A DNA stretch of 64,000 nucleotides from Athripsodes cinereus (Eukaryota > Arthropoda > Insecta > Trichoptera > Leptoceridae), in the NCBI GenBank assembly GCA_947579605.1, contig OX388313.1, positions 28,771,214 through 28,835,213 of the forward strand, read 5' to 3'. Positions 42,188-54,169 of the stretch are shown in pieces; the stretch's first letter is position 1; each line of letters opens with the position of its first letter. A model generated the notes under the pieces. That model saw nothing but the letters and a program-made list of their open reading frames with translations. It made no database searches and was not told where the DNA came from. Position numbers and translations under genes: made by a program.

Positions 42188-42742
42188 AATGTCATCAACA
42201 ATATGGCATATTTTTAAATAACAAACCAAAGATAGCAGTCTTGTCTCCTATTGCGGGACAGGCAAAAATTATCAGCGACATTTATTCCTATCCTTGCACA
42301 ATATTATACTTTTCGCTTCTATCACTGTCATAGTATCTCGTGCTTGCTATGCTATATAGTTATAATCATCTTGTGGGTAATGATTTACATGATATACTTC
42401 TTTCCGAGAGGGACGTCTCTCTCGGGATCAATAATCTATAGTAGAAAGAAACACTTGTTTCAAATTACATAAAAATTTGTTAGTAGTGTAGAAATTTAAT
42501 CGTATAAATAAAAGTCTCAAGACTTCTTCGATGATAATCAGTATTAAAAATAGAAATAAATATTAAACTCATTATGCACTACATATTTACATAACATATT
42601 TTGCGCTTATAGTATTATTTCTTTGTGGTTTACATGTCATCCTTGGACTTAACGCAATAAAATTGATATCCACCTGCTAGTGCGATGAAGAAAATCCGAT
42701 ATCTTTGTTCACACTTCTACTAGAAAATCTAATGTATAAAAT

Positions 42743-43052
42743 TCTCGTGTCACGGTGTTTGTTATCATACTCGTCCGAAACGGCTGGACCGATTTTGATT
42801 TGAAATTTTGTGTGCTTATCGGGTAGATCTGAGAATCAGCCAACATCTATTTTTCATACCCCTAAAAATTAAGGGTGGTCCACCCCGATATTTTTGTTTA
42901 TTTTTGAACAAATTTTTATTTTTTATGGTGGGGCACTAAAAATACATACAGCCCTAAATTTTCACTCTTCTACCATTAATTCTATTTTTAAATAGCGTTA
43001 TTAGTATATGGCATTATGTGTATGACAAAACAACGTTTGCCGGGTCAGCTAG
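42743..43052 (+). mobile_element. Non-autonomous Helitron
   Basis: It begins TCTCGTGTCACGGTGTTTGT and ends GTTTGCCGGGTCAGCTAG before T, matching Helitron 5'-TC and 3'-CTAG ends and A/T insertion. It contains AACGGCTGGACCGATTTTGA and CAGCCAACATCTATTTTTCA, a sequence widespread in insect genomes in this context. 310 bp without Rep/helicase coding capacity. Confidence 0.7.
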
Positions 43053-43159
43053 TAATTTATAGCAATACAATATGATGAGCTACAATCAATTTATCTCCAT
43101 CTTTGATCTATTTGTATCCAAACCTAATTAATATTTGTAAAATATATATTGTCATCCAT

Positions 43160-43355
43160 TCCCTGGAATACAAAGAATTGGCTTAACACTCTTTTCGCGA
43201 GTTTTCGAGTGTCCTGTAAAACGCATGCATAAATCTTAAATCTGAAGCCCGTCCAGAATGTTTTATTTTTTTGTTGGCACGGAGAGGACAGCTTACATGT
43301 TTGGTGCATGCAACTGGTCTGCTGGCTACCTTATTCGTGGTATATTAATGATTGT
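43160..43355 (+). repeat. Family A copy
   Basis: TCGAGTGTCCTGTAAAACGC, GTTGGCACGGAGAGGACAGC, ACTGGTCTGCTGGCTACC; the CAGCGATGAGG block is lost and the end (TTCGTGGTATATTAATG) is diverged. Confidence 0.65.
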
Positions 43356-43442
43356 GTGCGAAATGTTTAGAATTTTAGTTGTAGGTAGGTATGTCTTAAT
43401 TTTAATTCTAAACGGAGGAAATTACAATACCGCTGTCTCTAG

Positions 43443-43521
43443 GCAAAATTCATTCATCCAAAAATTATCGATCTCTGATCTGGCATTATTGTCCTATCTT
43501 CCATTGACTATAATATGTATG
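43443..43521 (+). CDS. Weak candidate 79-nt exon, unidentified
   Basis: A pyrimidine-rich acceptor (TACCGCTGTCTCTAG) and a strong donor (TATG then GTAAGTATA at 43522) enclose an open frame QNSFIQKLSISDLALLSYLP, then LTIICM. The hydrophobic stretch could be membrane-spanning, but I cannot assign a family. The longer 101-codon frame starting at 43258 is mostly repeat A. Chance occurrence is quite possible. Confidence 0.2.
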
Positions 43522-43854
43522 GTAAGTATATGTAGGGTGAATATTTTATTCTTGTATAAGTAATTTATTCTATAATTTAATTTGTCTTTAAATCACCCCC
43601 AAATCCGGTCGAAATGAATATAATTATTATTATTATTCTAGGTCTAGTTTCCCTCATCTGCCAAAAATTCACTGGCTGTCCCCTTGACAACACTCTCAAG
43701 TACAGCACGAACGATATAACATTGCGGGTGAAATGTATTTTTTGTATATTTTTATGTGACTTAATATAAATGATTGAAAGTTTCATTATTCTATTTATTA
43801 AAAATGATGTGAATTCACAGCTAAAAGATTTCCATGTAATTAAATTGTAATATC

Positions 43855-43978
43855 CATTCGGAAAATTTACACGGACAAAGTTAGTCCCAAACTACGATAT
43901 AAATCTTATATTACGGGTGCAAACGTGACGATACACGTTTATACCCTATACCACACATATAGGTATACATGATTATAT
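43855..43978 (-). mobile_element. Family B SINE, 3' body only
   Basis: In reverse: GTATCGTCACGTTTGCACCC, then TTTGGGACTAACTTTGTCCG. The tRNA head is missing. Confidence 0.6.
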
Positions 43979-43979
43979 A

Positions 43980-44860
43980 AAAATAAATAAATAAAATTTA
44001 TTCATAATTATACTTTAGAAATCACTTGAGTGTCAAACAAATTTGAATTTTGGATTTCTTCTTCCAAGATTCATTTTATTATTAGAAATGAAATAATAAT
44101 GGATGAAAAAGTAATACATACAAAGTTATATACGAATAAGTGCTTCAAATTTGACATGTCCGAATATGGATCTAATAAATTTTTCACCTTCGCTATGCAA
44201 ATGGTTAAAATATAATGTAAACATTAACTTTATTTTACCTAGAGATCGATATAAAAAACTTTGTACATTCATGGTATATTTAAATATCGTTACATTTTAG
44301 ATAGTTAGCTAGGCAAAAGAACCAAATTAATTAATTTAGCACATTCCAATTTCAAAATTTGTTTCCTTACGAAAGCGACAATAGGTAAAAAATATATTTT
44401 AATCGGTAATTATACATCGAACGTAGTACATTAGTTAGGCATGCACTACACTCACACAGGATGGCAACCCCACGCATGCATGCGGATTGTGGACATACAT
44501 ACATTATATAATAATAATAGGGAACAATGTATGGTCACAATGGACGGTATTATTTGTAGTTTGCAGTACAGCCCCATATTCGCACATACAGACAAACACT
44601 CATACATACATTCACCCACAAATACTTGGAGATTTGCAGAAGTTTTGTTATATTATAGACACAATAGGGACAAATAGTGTGTAGGTGGTATACATACATA
44701 TATATCATTTTATATTTCAATAATTATTGTGGATGTATGTATGTGTGATAATATGGATAAATGTCGTTGATTTCCTTGCCGGTAACTAGATGACAAAAGC
44801 AGAGATTGTGAAATTTATTGTTTTGTAAATTTTGAAAATGGAATGTTTAAATTATAGATG
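43980..44860. other. AT-rich sequence, no recognised repeat
   Basis: The frames at 44030, 44441 and 44487 have no splice or start support. The 44450-44640 region is CA-rich (ACACTCACACAGG, CATACATACATTCACCC) and probably simple-sequence derived. Confidence 0.3.
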
Positions 44861-44862
44861 CC

Positions 44863-44960
44863 CCCGTGGAACACCCGGCAAAGAATGGGTTTGGCATTCG
44901 ATTACGTATGTTTTGGAGTGTCTTGGTAAAACAGGTGTTAAAGATATTACATGTCGAAAC
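44863..44960 (+). repeat. Family A fragment (5' half)
   Basis: CCCGTGGAACACCCGGCAAA, TTTGGAGTGTCTTGGTAAAA and CAGGTGTTAAAGATATTAC. It preserves the extreme 5' end well. Confidence 0.65.
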
Positions 44961-45242
44961 TTAGATCACTCTAGTAAAATATAAGTGAAATAAATATACA
45001 TGTGGACTATTGGTATTGGTTTTGTTCTTATTTTTAGTTTTAAGTTAGATTATATATTTATTTATCTTAGAATAAGTCCACTCCTTTGAGTGATCCATTT
45101 TCTTTGCTTGTTTTGATAATTTTGTTTTAATAAATACATAGACACTTAAAGATTTTTCCAAAATTAAATCTTTAGAATACCTAGGATATTTGAGAAAAGA
45201 AGAAATTGTCTAATCGTATCTAACAACGGAATAAAAAATTAA

Positions 45243-45345
45243 ATTTGGGTTAGTTGGAAAAGATCGTGCGATAATTTCGCCCTCTGTTATTGATTCTATT
45301 TTATTTGAATGCAATGAATGTAAAACTGAATAAATAAATAAAAAA
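45243..45345 (+). repeat. Family C copy, internally deleted
   Basis: TTTGGGTTAGTTGGAAAAGA, TTTCGCCCTCTGTTATTGAT and AACTGAATAAATAAATAAAA. Confidence 0.6.
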
Positions 45346-45974
45346 GAAAGATAAAAGTTAATCAGTATTTTACATTCATAAACAGTATTCAAAACAAAAA
45401 AAAAATAATCACCAATAGATCACATTCAGCACTCCCTGATTCGTTAGTGAACAAGTTTTGAGATGGCGAGAGATGATAAAAATTTACAAAGTTGATTAAC
45501 TTAAATAGGTTTTATTGTACAGTCATATTTCCAGTTATTTCTGATGTTTTCAATTTACTATATGCCAAAGCGAAACAATATTACAGATAATCGAATGTCT
45601 TCTATTAGCCATACAGAACAAAACAGATGGTTGCGTTACGGAATCGATGCTCTAAGTGAATTTAATATCTACTATTTTGAGATATTGCAATTTTTAATAT
45701 CACTTTTTTAAACAATATTATTGATAATTTTTCCTAAAAATACATGTTTAAATTTTAATACGCTTATAAAGCGAAACGTATGCCCTCTGGTGATACGCTC
45801 CACGAACTAACTTGACAGATTCAATTTCATAGAAATTTCGGAGGTAATATAATTGTCCAATAAAATATAAATAATTAAAATAAAACTAAAAATTATTCGG
45901 TTGATAAAAAAATTGCGGTGTAATAATTAATCATATTATATTATTTATACATATCATTTTCTAGCTGAATAAAA

Positions 45975-46202
45975 TATGTCTCCCTCTCTTTTCTGTATGT
46001 TTTAGGATGCCCTGTCAAAGACGCGTGTCCGTAAAACCTCACATTTAACAACTAACATCTACAATTTAGCGACGAGAATGTCGCCCATTCTTAATGTATT
46101 ATATTTTAATTGGCATAAATAGGACAATCTGCATGTTTATTACTTACATTTAGCTCGCTGGCTACCCCATTTGTGATATATGCCGTGACGGTTTAGTTTA
46201 AA
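45975..46202 (+). repeat. Family A copy, near-full
   Basis: TCTCCCTCTCTTTTCTGTAT, GATGCCCTGTCAAAGACGCG, AGCGACGAGAATGTCGCCCA, CGCTGGCTACCCCATTTGTG and GCCGTGACGGTTTAG. Confidence 0.65.
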
Positions 46203-46251
46203 TCAATAATATTGTAATAATAGAACAACTTTTTATCATTACCATTATTAT

Positions 46252-46396
46252 ATGGGTTAGTTGGAAGAGATCGCGCTTTTGCGATAAACTCGTCCTCTGT
46301 ATATATTGATTGTACCTATTCAATTTGAGTGTATAGCTTCTATGTAACTGTTTGCAATAAATGCATAGTAAATAATGAATAAATAAATAAATAAAT
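46252..46396 (+). repeat. Family C short retroelement, full copy
   Basis: GGGTTAGTTGGAAGAGATCG, AAACTCGTCCTCTGTATATA, CAATAAATGCATAGTAAATA and (AATA)n. Confidence 0.7.
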
Positions 46397-46689
46397 TACC
46401 CAGTAACTAACTGCAACTAATACAAATAAAAAGTAAAATAACAAATTGAGATGGAACATTGCTTCCCTAACGCGACGAAATGGCAATCGAACTTCTCACG
46501 TATAGACAGCAGTAGTAAGAATAAAAAAAATAATTGAACTGCTTTTGTGCATATCAATTCGATTCAGAGAACCAGTACTCGACAGTGAGTCGTCTATAAG
46601 ACATCACTAACTTTTTTCAATGTTACACTACGACATGACTAACATGGAAGAAATATTATGTCTGACAATAAATTAATCATTAAACTGCA

Positions 46690-46775
46690 ATATGTCGACC
46701 GACAGTTCTTGGTGGATATGCATGATAATAAAATATTAAAATCAAAATATTTTATTTATTTTTTCTTCACAGTAC
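46690..46775. repeat. GACGGT-foldback family, copy 3
   Basis: GTCGACCGACAGTTCTTGGT, then a short perfect palindrome AATAAAATATT-aaaatcaa-AATATTTTATT. The lead sequence is conserved but the foldback module is much shorter than in the other two copies. Confidence 0.55.
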
Positions 46776-46837
46776 CTATAATTGTTATAATATTCTAAAT
46801 CAATACAAAGTATCATAAAATTATCAGTTGAACAATT

Positions 46838-46892
46838 CAATGTACAGAGGGTGATTAATTTCTAAATTGTGATATCTTCCAACTAACCAGGT
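46838..46892 (-). repeat. Family C fragment, minus
   Basis: In reverse: GGTTAGTTGGAAGATATCAC, then ATTAATCACCCTCTGTACAT. Confidence 0.55.
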
Positions 46893-46899
46893 TATGTTT

Positions 46900-47780
46900 A
46901 GTAAGTATTAAAAATCAAAGAATGTCAAAACTCGCGTAAATATACTCACAATTAACGTGTAACTGATAAAACTGACTCCATCATGATTATTTTTTATCTC
47001 AAGCACAAATAATATTGTAAAATACACCAATTTTCTCAAAAAAAAATGTGTTTCATTTGTCTATGGCCCATTGTTTAAGATATTCATATTTAGAATTTGT
47101 TCATTCGTTTACGACATATTTGGCATTTACAGGGTAAAATCAATAAGATGATGATAAAAAATTACAACAATGATAACAAAATCGACAAAACATTAATATT
47201 CTAAAAGAATAAAATCTACAAAACTTATAAAACAAAAAAAATCGTAAACACGTTTGAGTACAGGAATATTTTCACCTAAGAATAACTTCATAACACGTTA
47301 CCCAATGAAAGTAATAAAAAATATTTTTTTATTAATCTCTATATCGCCTTCATTTTCGTTGCCAATCTAACACAGTGTTATTGTACACACACAAACATTT
47401 GTGCACTGTATAAAAATATAAAACGTGTACCTACCTAACAAATAATATATTTATATAAGAACCTATATAATATATAACGTAATAGGTATTATAGTTAATT
47501 TAATTCCATATACAATATTATATATCTTATATATCAGGTGAATATTATATAATAATAATATACAAATAGGTGTGTGTATCTCTCTTTCCAGTTCAGTTAT
47601 ATGACCTAAAGTGGACAGCAGCGCGCTGATAATGTCCGTCCATGGTAAGAGTTGAACTAAATTTATGGTTATGTTTATGCATAGTGTGAACGAAGCTTAT
47701 GTTTTATTAAATTACACATTATTTTTTAAGCACGTAAGTAGTCGCAATAGTAAATTTTCAATAAATTGATTTTCTCTCTC
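46900..47780. other. Unique AT-rich sequence
   Basis: ATATA-rich near 47440-47570. No gene or repeat copy is visible. Confidence 0.3.
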
Positions 47781-47784
47781 CGTT

Positions 47785-47860
47785 TTAGAATGGATCTCCC
47801 ACACTCTTCTGTAAGTTTTCGAGTGTTCTGTGAAAGGTAGATGTTCAAATTTATTTAACT
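47785..47860 (+). repeat. Family A fragment (5' half)
   Basis: GGATCTCCCACACTCTTCTG, TTTTCGAGTGTTCTGTGAAA and GTAGATGTTCAAATTTA. Confidence 0.6.
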
Positions 47861-47864
47861 ACTA

Positions 47865-47985
47865 GGTATTACTACTATACCATCATGGTATATCCTACAA
47901 GTGGTGTATCTAGCAGAACAGCTGCATGTAATAAACATGCAGGCCGTCTTCTCTGTGCCAATAAAAAAATGTTTAAGACAGTTTT
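47865..47985 (-). repeat. Family A copy, minus (3' half)
   Basis: In reverse: TTGGCACAGAGAAGACGGCC, GCATGTTTATTACATGCAGC, CACTTGTAGGATATACCATG and a TAGTAGTAAT tail. Together with the fragment at 47785 it forms another opposed family A pair. Confidence 0.65.
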
Positions 47986-48044
47986 TATTATTATTATTGG
48001 ACGACATAATGTGTCTTTTACATGCATAAATTTGAAATGAAAAT

Positions 48045-48205
48045 TTACATCATAAAATGAGGTTTACCACTTATGCCACCCATCCTGAATGTCTTAATTT
48101 CTTTTTGGTAGGGAGATGACAGCATTCATGTTTCATGTTTATAACAAGCAGCTAGTTTGCAGGCTACCTCATTTGTGGTGCCGTGATGACATAATAGAAG
48201 TATTA
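48045..48205 (+). repeat. Family A copy, 5'-truncated
   Basis: ATGAGGTTTACCACTTATGC, CATCCTGAATGTCTTAATTT, GGTAGGGAGATGACAGCATT and GCAGGCTACCTCATTTGTGG. Confidence 0.6.
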
Positions 48206-48209
48206 GTAA

Positions 48210-49220
48210 TTGAGATGCGAAGAGAGAGAAAAAATGGACATTCAAATATCTACTAAGGACAATTCTAATACTTATTACAATGTACAATTGTACAGTTATC
48301 AAATTTATTGAATCAGTTATTTGCAATAAACATTACATAAAAATAATATTAATTGAATACCTACATAACGTAATTATTGGTTAATTAACAAATAAAAAAC
48401 CAATTAGTAACGTAATACAATTGCAAAAAAATGTAGACTTGCAAAAAATATACATTAAATGATACAATCCCCATAAAAAAAAACTTTTACAATGTTAATT
48501 TTTATCGCGTATATAGGAGAGCTATTCTCGACACCGTCTTAGTTTAAATTATTCTATAATTTTTTAAAATACAACCGCTTTCAAACAATAAGCATAATGA
48601 TAATACAATTTTTAGTTAACACCGCCAATTATAGTTATCTTAATATGTAACTAGTACAAAAATACAACATCCAAAATTGAACTAAAAAAAAAAATTAAAA
48701 ATGGGAAGGGAATGAAGAAAGAAGGAAACTGCAAAGCAAACACAAAAGTGTGTACAGCACCAAAATATTACACCATCATATTGTATTGCATTATATTATT
48801 CAGCTACACTAAACTGCAGTGCTTACTTAGTACATACACACATGTTTAATACACGCATACAATTGTAAGATAAAAGAACTGTATTGCACAATTTAAGATG
48901 GTTATAATGACTTTTCTGGTACCTTTCTTTCATTCAAAATTGAATATCAAATTAGCATTCCTAAAAATTTCTTTAGCCTAAATTATTATATTGAGATGGT
49001 TGGATCAAGCATAATAGCAGACAGTGGCTCCCTTACTCTCTAGTTTACATGATAATGCACAGTTGGGAGAACAAAAAAGATGGCAGAAGACTATATAGGT
49101 ATATTTGCCAAAAAATCATGACCCTCAAATATGAGGAAATTTACGAGAGATGGCTTTGAGTAGCCCTTTAGAGTTAAATTATTTGCGAATTTTACGACAG
49201 ATATTCAAATCAATATATAC
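48210..49220. other. Unique AT-rich sequence
   Basis: No recognised feature. 48970-49160 has a slightly more coding-like composition but is interrupted by stops in all frames. Confidence 0.3.
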
Positions 49221-49224
49221 CAAC

Positions 49225-49455
49225 AAAGTATATCCCTGAAATGGGACAACTAGTAGACTAACTTCATTTTATAAGCATGCAGATAATCTTATACGTACCA
49301 ATGAAAAACAAGACTTCTAGAATGGGTGATATAAAAACGATAAATTAATGTCTTAACATTATGTTTTACCAATACCTGTATTTTACAGGACACTTGAAAA
49401 CTAACAGAAATAAGAAGAAAACCTATTCTTTGTCGAGTATTTCACGAAACAATTT
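49225..49455 (-). repeat. Family A copy, minus, diverged
   Basis: In reverse: AAGAATAGGTTTTCTTCTTA, TCAAGTGTCCTGTAAAATAC, CATTCTAGAAGTCTTGTTTT and CCATTTCAGGGATATACTTT. Confidence 0.55.
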
Positions 49456-49732
49456 TTGATTTTAACTTCCAACTAATATCACAAAAAAAACTTATTAAAA
49501 ACAGTTTAATTGAAATACCTACTATGTTATTCATTATGTACAAATCATATAATTTCTTATGATTAATCAATTAAATCAAATAGGCGGTTTTTTGTGTTCA
49601 ATTTGAACTAACGGTAAATTGTATTTGTAATGAGGAAATCAACAAAGATATTCGACACAAAACAAAAAAAATTAAACATTAGTTTATTTTTGAATAAACG
49701 ATAAAAATGTACCTACTATTTTCTTTTTAAAG

Positions 49733-49785
49733 CCATTTTCAGCAAGACACTCGAAAATTTACAAAAGAGAAAGAACATCTTTTTT
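49733..49785 (-). repeat. Family A fragment, minus
   Basis: Only the reversed TTTCGAGTGTCTTGCTGAAA block is clear. Confidence 0.4.
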
Positions 49786-49972
49786 TTTAAGAAAGTTTTC
49801 ATTGAATTTTCAATTCGTTCGGACCATTGTTTCTATGATATCATGGATGACGTTGAACGAGTTTTTGATATGACTCACTTATTATCTCTGAGATCTCACG
49901 AAATATACAAAAAAATATCATTTTTTTAAAATAACAACATTATCCCCTATTCTATATTAATTCAAAATAAAA

Positions 49973-50228
49973 CTACTACTACTACTATACCATCACGGCA
50001 TATCCCACAAGTGGGGTAGCCAGCAGACCAGCTGCATGTAAGAAACATGGAAGCTGTCCTCTTCGTGCCAATATAAAATCAAGACATTCAGGATGGGTGG
50101 CAAATCTCATCGCTGAATTTAAGGTGTACAATGTCTTAATTTTTTCGAACACCTGCCTTTTACAGGACACTCGAAAACTTACGGAGAAGAGTGGGAGACC
50201 AATTCTTTACCGGGTGTTCCACGGGATT
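49973..50228 (-). repeat. Family A complete copy, minus
   Basis: It mirrors the plus copy at 35436 over its full length, from CGTGGAACACCCGGTAAAGA to GCCGTGATGGTATAG and a (TAG)n tail seen here as CTACTACTACTA. These two and 59105-59356 are the youngest-looking copies. Confidence 0.8.
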
Positions 50229-50239
50229 AATAATAATAA

Positions 50240-50388
50240 AATAAGAATGTTCCAAAATTGAAGTTCACTTGAACAAGCATTCGTATACTATATGATACAA
50301 GTTGTATATATGTAATTCTAATTAGAAACAATTTTAGAATTTATGGAATATCAATTTAGACTAACTAAAATTGGAACGTTCCTATTTT
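50240..50388. mobile_element. Small MITE, about 150 bp
   Basis: AATAAGAATGTTCCAAAATT on the left is the inverse of AATTGGAACGTTCCTATTTT on the right, with six or so mismatches over 28 bp. It abuts the 5' end of the family A copy just to its left. Confidence 0.55.
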
Positions 50389-50814
50389 AGTTAGTGCACA
50401 CTAAAAATGAAATAGAATCGGGTGTATTGTGTTATAATGACTGTGATTAATTAGTTTATTATCATTTACTTATTTTAATACATTTTGAAGAGTATTTCTT
50501 AAATACTGATTTGGCTCAAATTATTCAGTTTTTGGGTAGATTGTTGAAGAATATGTTCTTTATTAATTCAGGTCGAAATAAATATACGGAAAAAAACATA
50601 GGTTATCAGCCACCGTTCACAATAATGTGCATGTAAAGTTTGATGTATATACACAAATAAAACATTATACAATTTAATTTAAAATTATTGATTTATTGCT
50701 TTTTAGAACATTTAATAATATACGACTGTATTTTAATAACACTCATTTTTATTCAGTGTCAAGTGCATAAAATATAAACACATGCACTAACATAAAAACC
50801 CAGCTTCCCACTCC

Positions 50815-50935
50815 TTCATACCATTTTCCCACTAATGTGGGATACCAAAAAAATCAACTGCACACAATAAACATGCGAGTTGTCTTCCTAGTTTCAATAG
50901 AAGTTAAGATATTTGGGATTGGTGGCATTTATACG
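50815..50935 (-). repeat. Family A fragment, minus (3' half)
   Basis: In reverse: AACTAGGAAGACAACTCGCA, TGTTTATTGTGTGCAGTTGA and TATCCCACATTAGTGGGAAA. Confidence 0.5.
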
Positions 50936-51054
50936 AAAAGTGGAAACACTATTGTAAGTTTTTGTTTTCTCTGGGATCGCATTGGCCGAAAACTGTAATG
51001 GTCCCAGTAGAATATGATGTCGTTTTAATAATAGTAATATCTCATCGCTTAACT

Positions 51055-51186
51055 GAAGTTAGATGGAAGAAATCACTTTATAGTGATAATCTCGCCACTT
51101 CCTATCATCCTAGTTTTTTAAATCTTAATTTTTTTTGTTAGCACTGTTATATAATGATAATGTGCAAAAAGAATAAATAAATAAAA
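51055..51186 (+). repeat. Family C copy
   Basis: GTTAGATGGAAGAAATCACT, GATAATCTCGCCACTTCCTA and AGAATAAATAAATAAA. Confidence 0.55.
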
Positions 51187-51209
51187 GATGTTAAATGTAT
51201 TTAATGTGA

Positions 51210-51302
51210 TGTTTTCGGAATACCTGACTTTCACAGGACACTAGGAAATTAACAAGAAAGAGTGGGGGACCTATTTTTTACAAGAGACTCATGGTGATTG
51301 TG
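51210..51302 (-). repeat. Family A fragment, minus (5' half)
   Basis: In reverse: CATGAGTCTCTTGTAAAAAA, AGGTCCCCCACTCTTTCTTG and TAGTGTCCTGTGAAAGTCAG. Confidence 0.55.
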
Positions 51303-51304
51303 TA

Positions 51305-53590
51305 AAATAGTTATCCAAAATTGCTTTTCTTTGGATTTGATTTGAATAAACTTGGTAAATTATGATGAATGGGATGTTACTTTTCACATAAATTTTACGA
51401 TAATATAATAAATATAAAAAAAAACTGTTAAATAAACCATGGAGGACATATAATTAATTTCACACAAACAAATAAACAGATTAAAATTATTTAAAAACTT
51501 TTTTCATACTAGGAAAATCGTTTTCATTTACGACGCATGAAATGGATTACAAAATGAAATTACTTATAAAAAACTGATTGCATACACAATCAAGAAAAGT
51601 AGCGAAAATTTCAATTAATAGTTTTAACTTAACGATATGAAAATATTTTTTTTAATAGTAACTATTTGTTCTAGAAATCTGTTCGAAGCAAGCAGTAAAT
51701 CCGTTGACTACCCCATTATGTGATGATATAGATTTTGGATAACTATTCTAAAAAAATATTCTATTTTTTATCTTCAATTTTCGTTTTAAATATAAATTAT
51801 TTATCTTTGTTTTATAATATAAACACAAAAAATCCTCAAAATAACTTAAGCTTATGTCATGAAGGCGGAGTGGGTCGGCTGTGAGGTTTGAACCTGAGAT
51901 TCCGCACTAAAAGATTATCTACGGTTCTATTCTAAAACATGAGTTTTACAATTTTAAATATTTTTTTATGAAAGCAGAATTTGAGTTTAAGATATAATAT
52001 TAATCTCAAAACACTTAAATTGCTAACGCAACTTCTTATATCGTGAGGGTGGAGTAAGTTTTCTCTTTTATTATAAACACGTAACTTATATTTGGAAGTT
52101 CGAAAGCTTAGCATGAACCTACCAACCACAACGTTTAATTTTAATTATATTTAATTTAAATATAAATAAATCTCTATTTTATAGTACCTAACTTAACTTA
52201 AAAATAGCTTACAAACGGATTGAAAAAAAAAGTTTAAGAAGAAAGGAAAGCGAAAAAAAAATGTAAAGAACAGATATATTTATAATAATTGTACAAATGA
52301 AACGAAATTGTCACTCAATATACACAATATTATAGAAACATAAGTATAAAACCGTAGAATCATAGACTTAGAAAAAAATCTGTTCTATCCAATGTTCTAC
52401 AACCATCCACTCGTTGAAGAGTGATCAGGTAAAAAAAATGGTCAAATTATTAATAAAAAAGTATTTTTAGTTTTTTTAAGACATGCTTAAAAAATCCTTG
52501 AACATAGCGAACGAACAATAAAAAAATTCCCATACATTTATCATGTGCATTTCCTATAATAAAAACAATAAGCGTTCACAAAGTTACCGAACTATAATGT
52601 GAGAGAATAATTTGCATAATTTTTACATTGACGACACGATAACGAACGGTTTAAAACGACATATTATTATTATTCTTATAAGACCTAATCTCAGTTTTAT
52701 TAAATCAAATAATACAATGTCTAACAATATTGAGTAATTTTAATAACTATTTAATATATTCACGATAAAATTATGAAATATTATTATTATTTTATTCATT
52801 ATCTAATAGAAATAATGATATAATAGTCGATTATTCAATAAGTATAAAATTGATTGTTAAATCGTTAAATAATTGAAGAAATTCATAAAAAAGTTTTAAT
52901 ATAATATGAAATAGTTAAACACGATAATTACACAATACTGAACATTTACGATATATTTCTTAAGAGAGGAAAATTGTTTAGACAGTCTTATTTTAAATTT
53001 TTCCCTATACGGCTTACTGTAAAACTAGAAATTGAATAACGAAAAGTTTTTATTTGAGAATTCTTGAAGTTCTATATAAAAGTAAAAAGAAAAAGTCGCA
53101 ATACTTAAAAAAAAAGTTTGCTCGTTCTACACTAATAAGCGAAAAATTTTAAGTCAATGTTGAAAACTTGTTCAGTTAACTTATTCAGATTATTCATTCC
53201 AAATTGAATTTGATAGCTAAAAGCCTAACTGTGTATTCACTATGTTCCGCAGCGAAACGCTTAGGGCAACCGTAGTAAAAGCTTTATTTGAAAAGCTGTT
53301 GAAACTCTATACTCAAAAATTGTAAAGTTAATTTTTTTACTTCAATGAAATCGCTATAACACCCTAAAATTTTAATGTTGAAAATATATTGAGGAACTTA
53401 TTTTTTACTGTTAATAAAAAACGCTTTCAGGACAAATCCTGAAATGTTTCAATGAAAAAAAAGGAAATGCTTAAATTTCTAAAAAGACACTAGAGAATGC
53501 TAAAAATAATTAAAACGAAACGCACTGATGAATAATAAAATTAAAACACTTCTTAAATCTAAACTTAAAATAGTAGTAATATAAAATGTG
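51305..53590. other. Longest repeat-poor AT-rich stretch
   Basis: Over 2 kb without a recognisable copy of families A, B or C, unusual in this window. Composition is very AT-rich and frames are short. It lies just downstream (minus sense) of the candidate leader exon at 53598 and may be a conserved or repeat-protected intron start. Confidence 0.35.
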
Positions 53591-53597
53591 GACATAC

Positions 53598-53790
53598 CGT
53601 TATGAAAAAAATTGTCGGAAAATGCTTTTTTTATTACTTTGTCCAATGAGGGCTCCAAATTACCGATCACGTCCAACACGCTCAATGTTCAGTGCACGAC
53701 TGTTTTCGGATAATATCTCCTTCTAAGCAAGTAGCTACCACTAAACTAAGCACCACCCGATGTTGTAGTCGCAGAGCAAAGCGATGATGA
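53598..53790 (-). other. Candidate non-coding leader exon
   Basis: The minus strand from about 53790 contains no ATG in any frame. It is GC-richer than its surroundings (TTTGCTCTGCGACTACAACA, CGGGTGGTGCTTAG, GAGCGTGTTGGACGTGATCG) and ends in a good donor, CATAACG then GTATGT (53597-53592). One frame is open for about 30 codons (LSVLDVIGNLEPSLDKVIKK) but has no start. An ATG-free stretch ending in a donor fits a 5' untranslated exon. It might instead be an internal exon with a poor acceptor. Its 5' end is unknown. Confidence 0.3.
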
Positions 53791-54169
53791 TACTCCGAAA
53801 CAAATGAAAAACAATTTCAGAAAAATGCAAAAAACAGTTGAATATCAATTAACATGAAAAATAAAATTAACACTTCTGATTCAATTTATTAAAAATCAAA
53901 TATTGTTTTATGAAAACTTTTAATGTTACTTATTAATAATTATTAAATAAAAAAATATAATGTTAACTAAACGTCGCCAAGTAGATTTTTAGATTTTAGT
54001 GACATCTACTTTTTTCGCGATGCGCGCACTTAAAGTGCGTGCATTTGTTTTTTTTTATTACTGTTCAATTGTTGTCCTTTCTTTTTTTTATTTATTTAAA
54101 TTATTTATTTATTAATATTATTTTACTCGTTATTCGGTGTATTAAATGTGTGTGTGTATGTATGTTTTT

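Noticed and set aside
42743..43052. Possible novel conserved non-coding element
   Set aside because: Its ends and internal motifs match a widespread non-autonomous insect Helitron.
45165..45205. Minus-strand ratchet site (TTTCTTCTTTTCTCAAATATCCTAG then GTATTC, quoted in part: TCTCAAATATCCTAG)
   Set aside because: The acceptor is good but the donor GTATTC lacks the consensus at positions +4 to +6.
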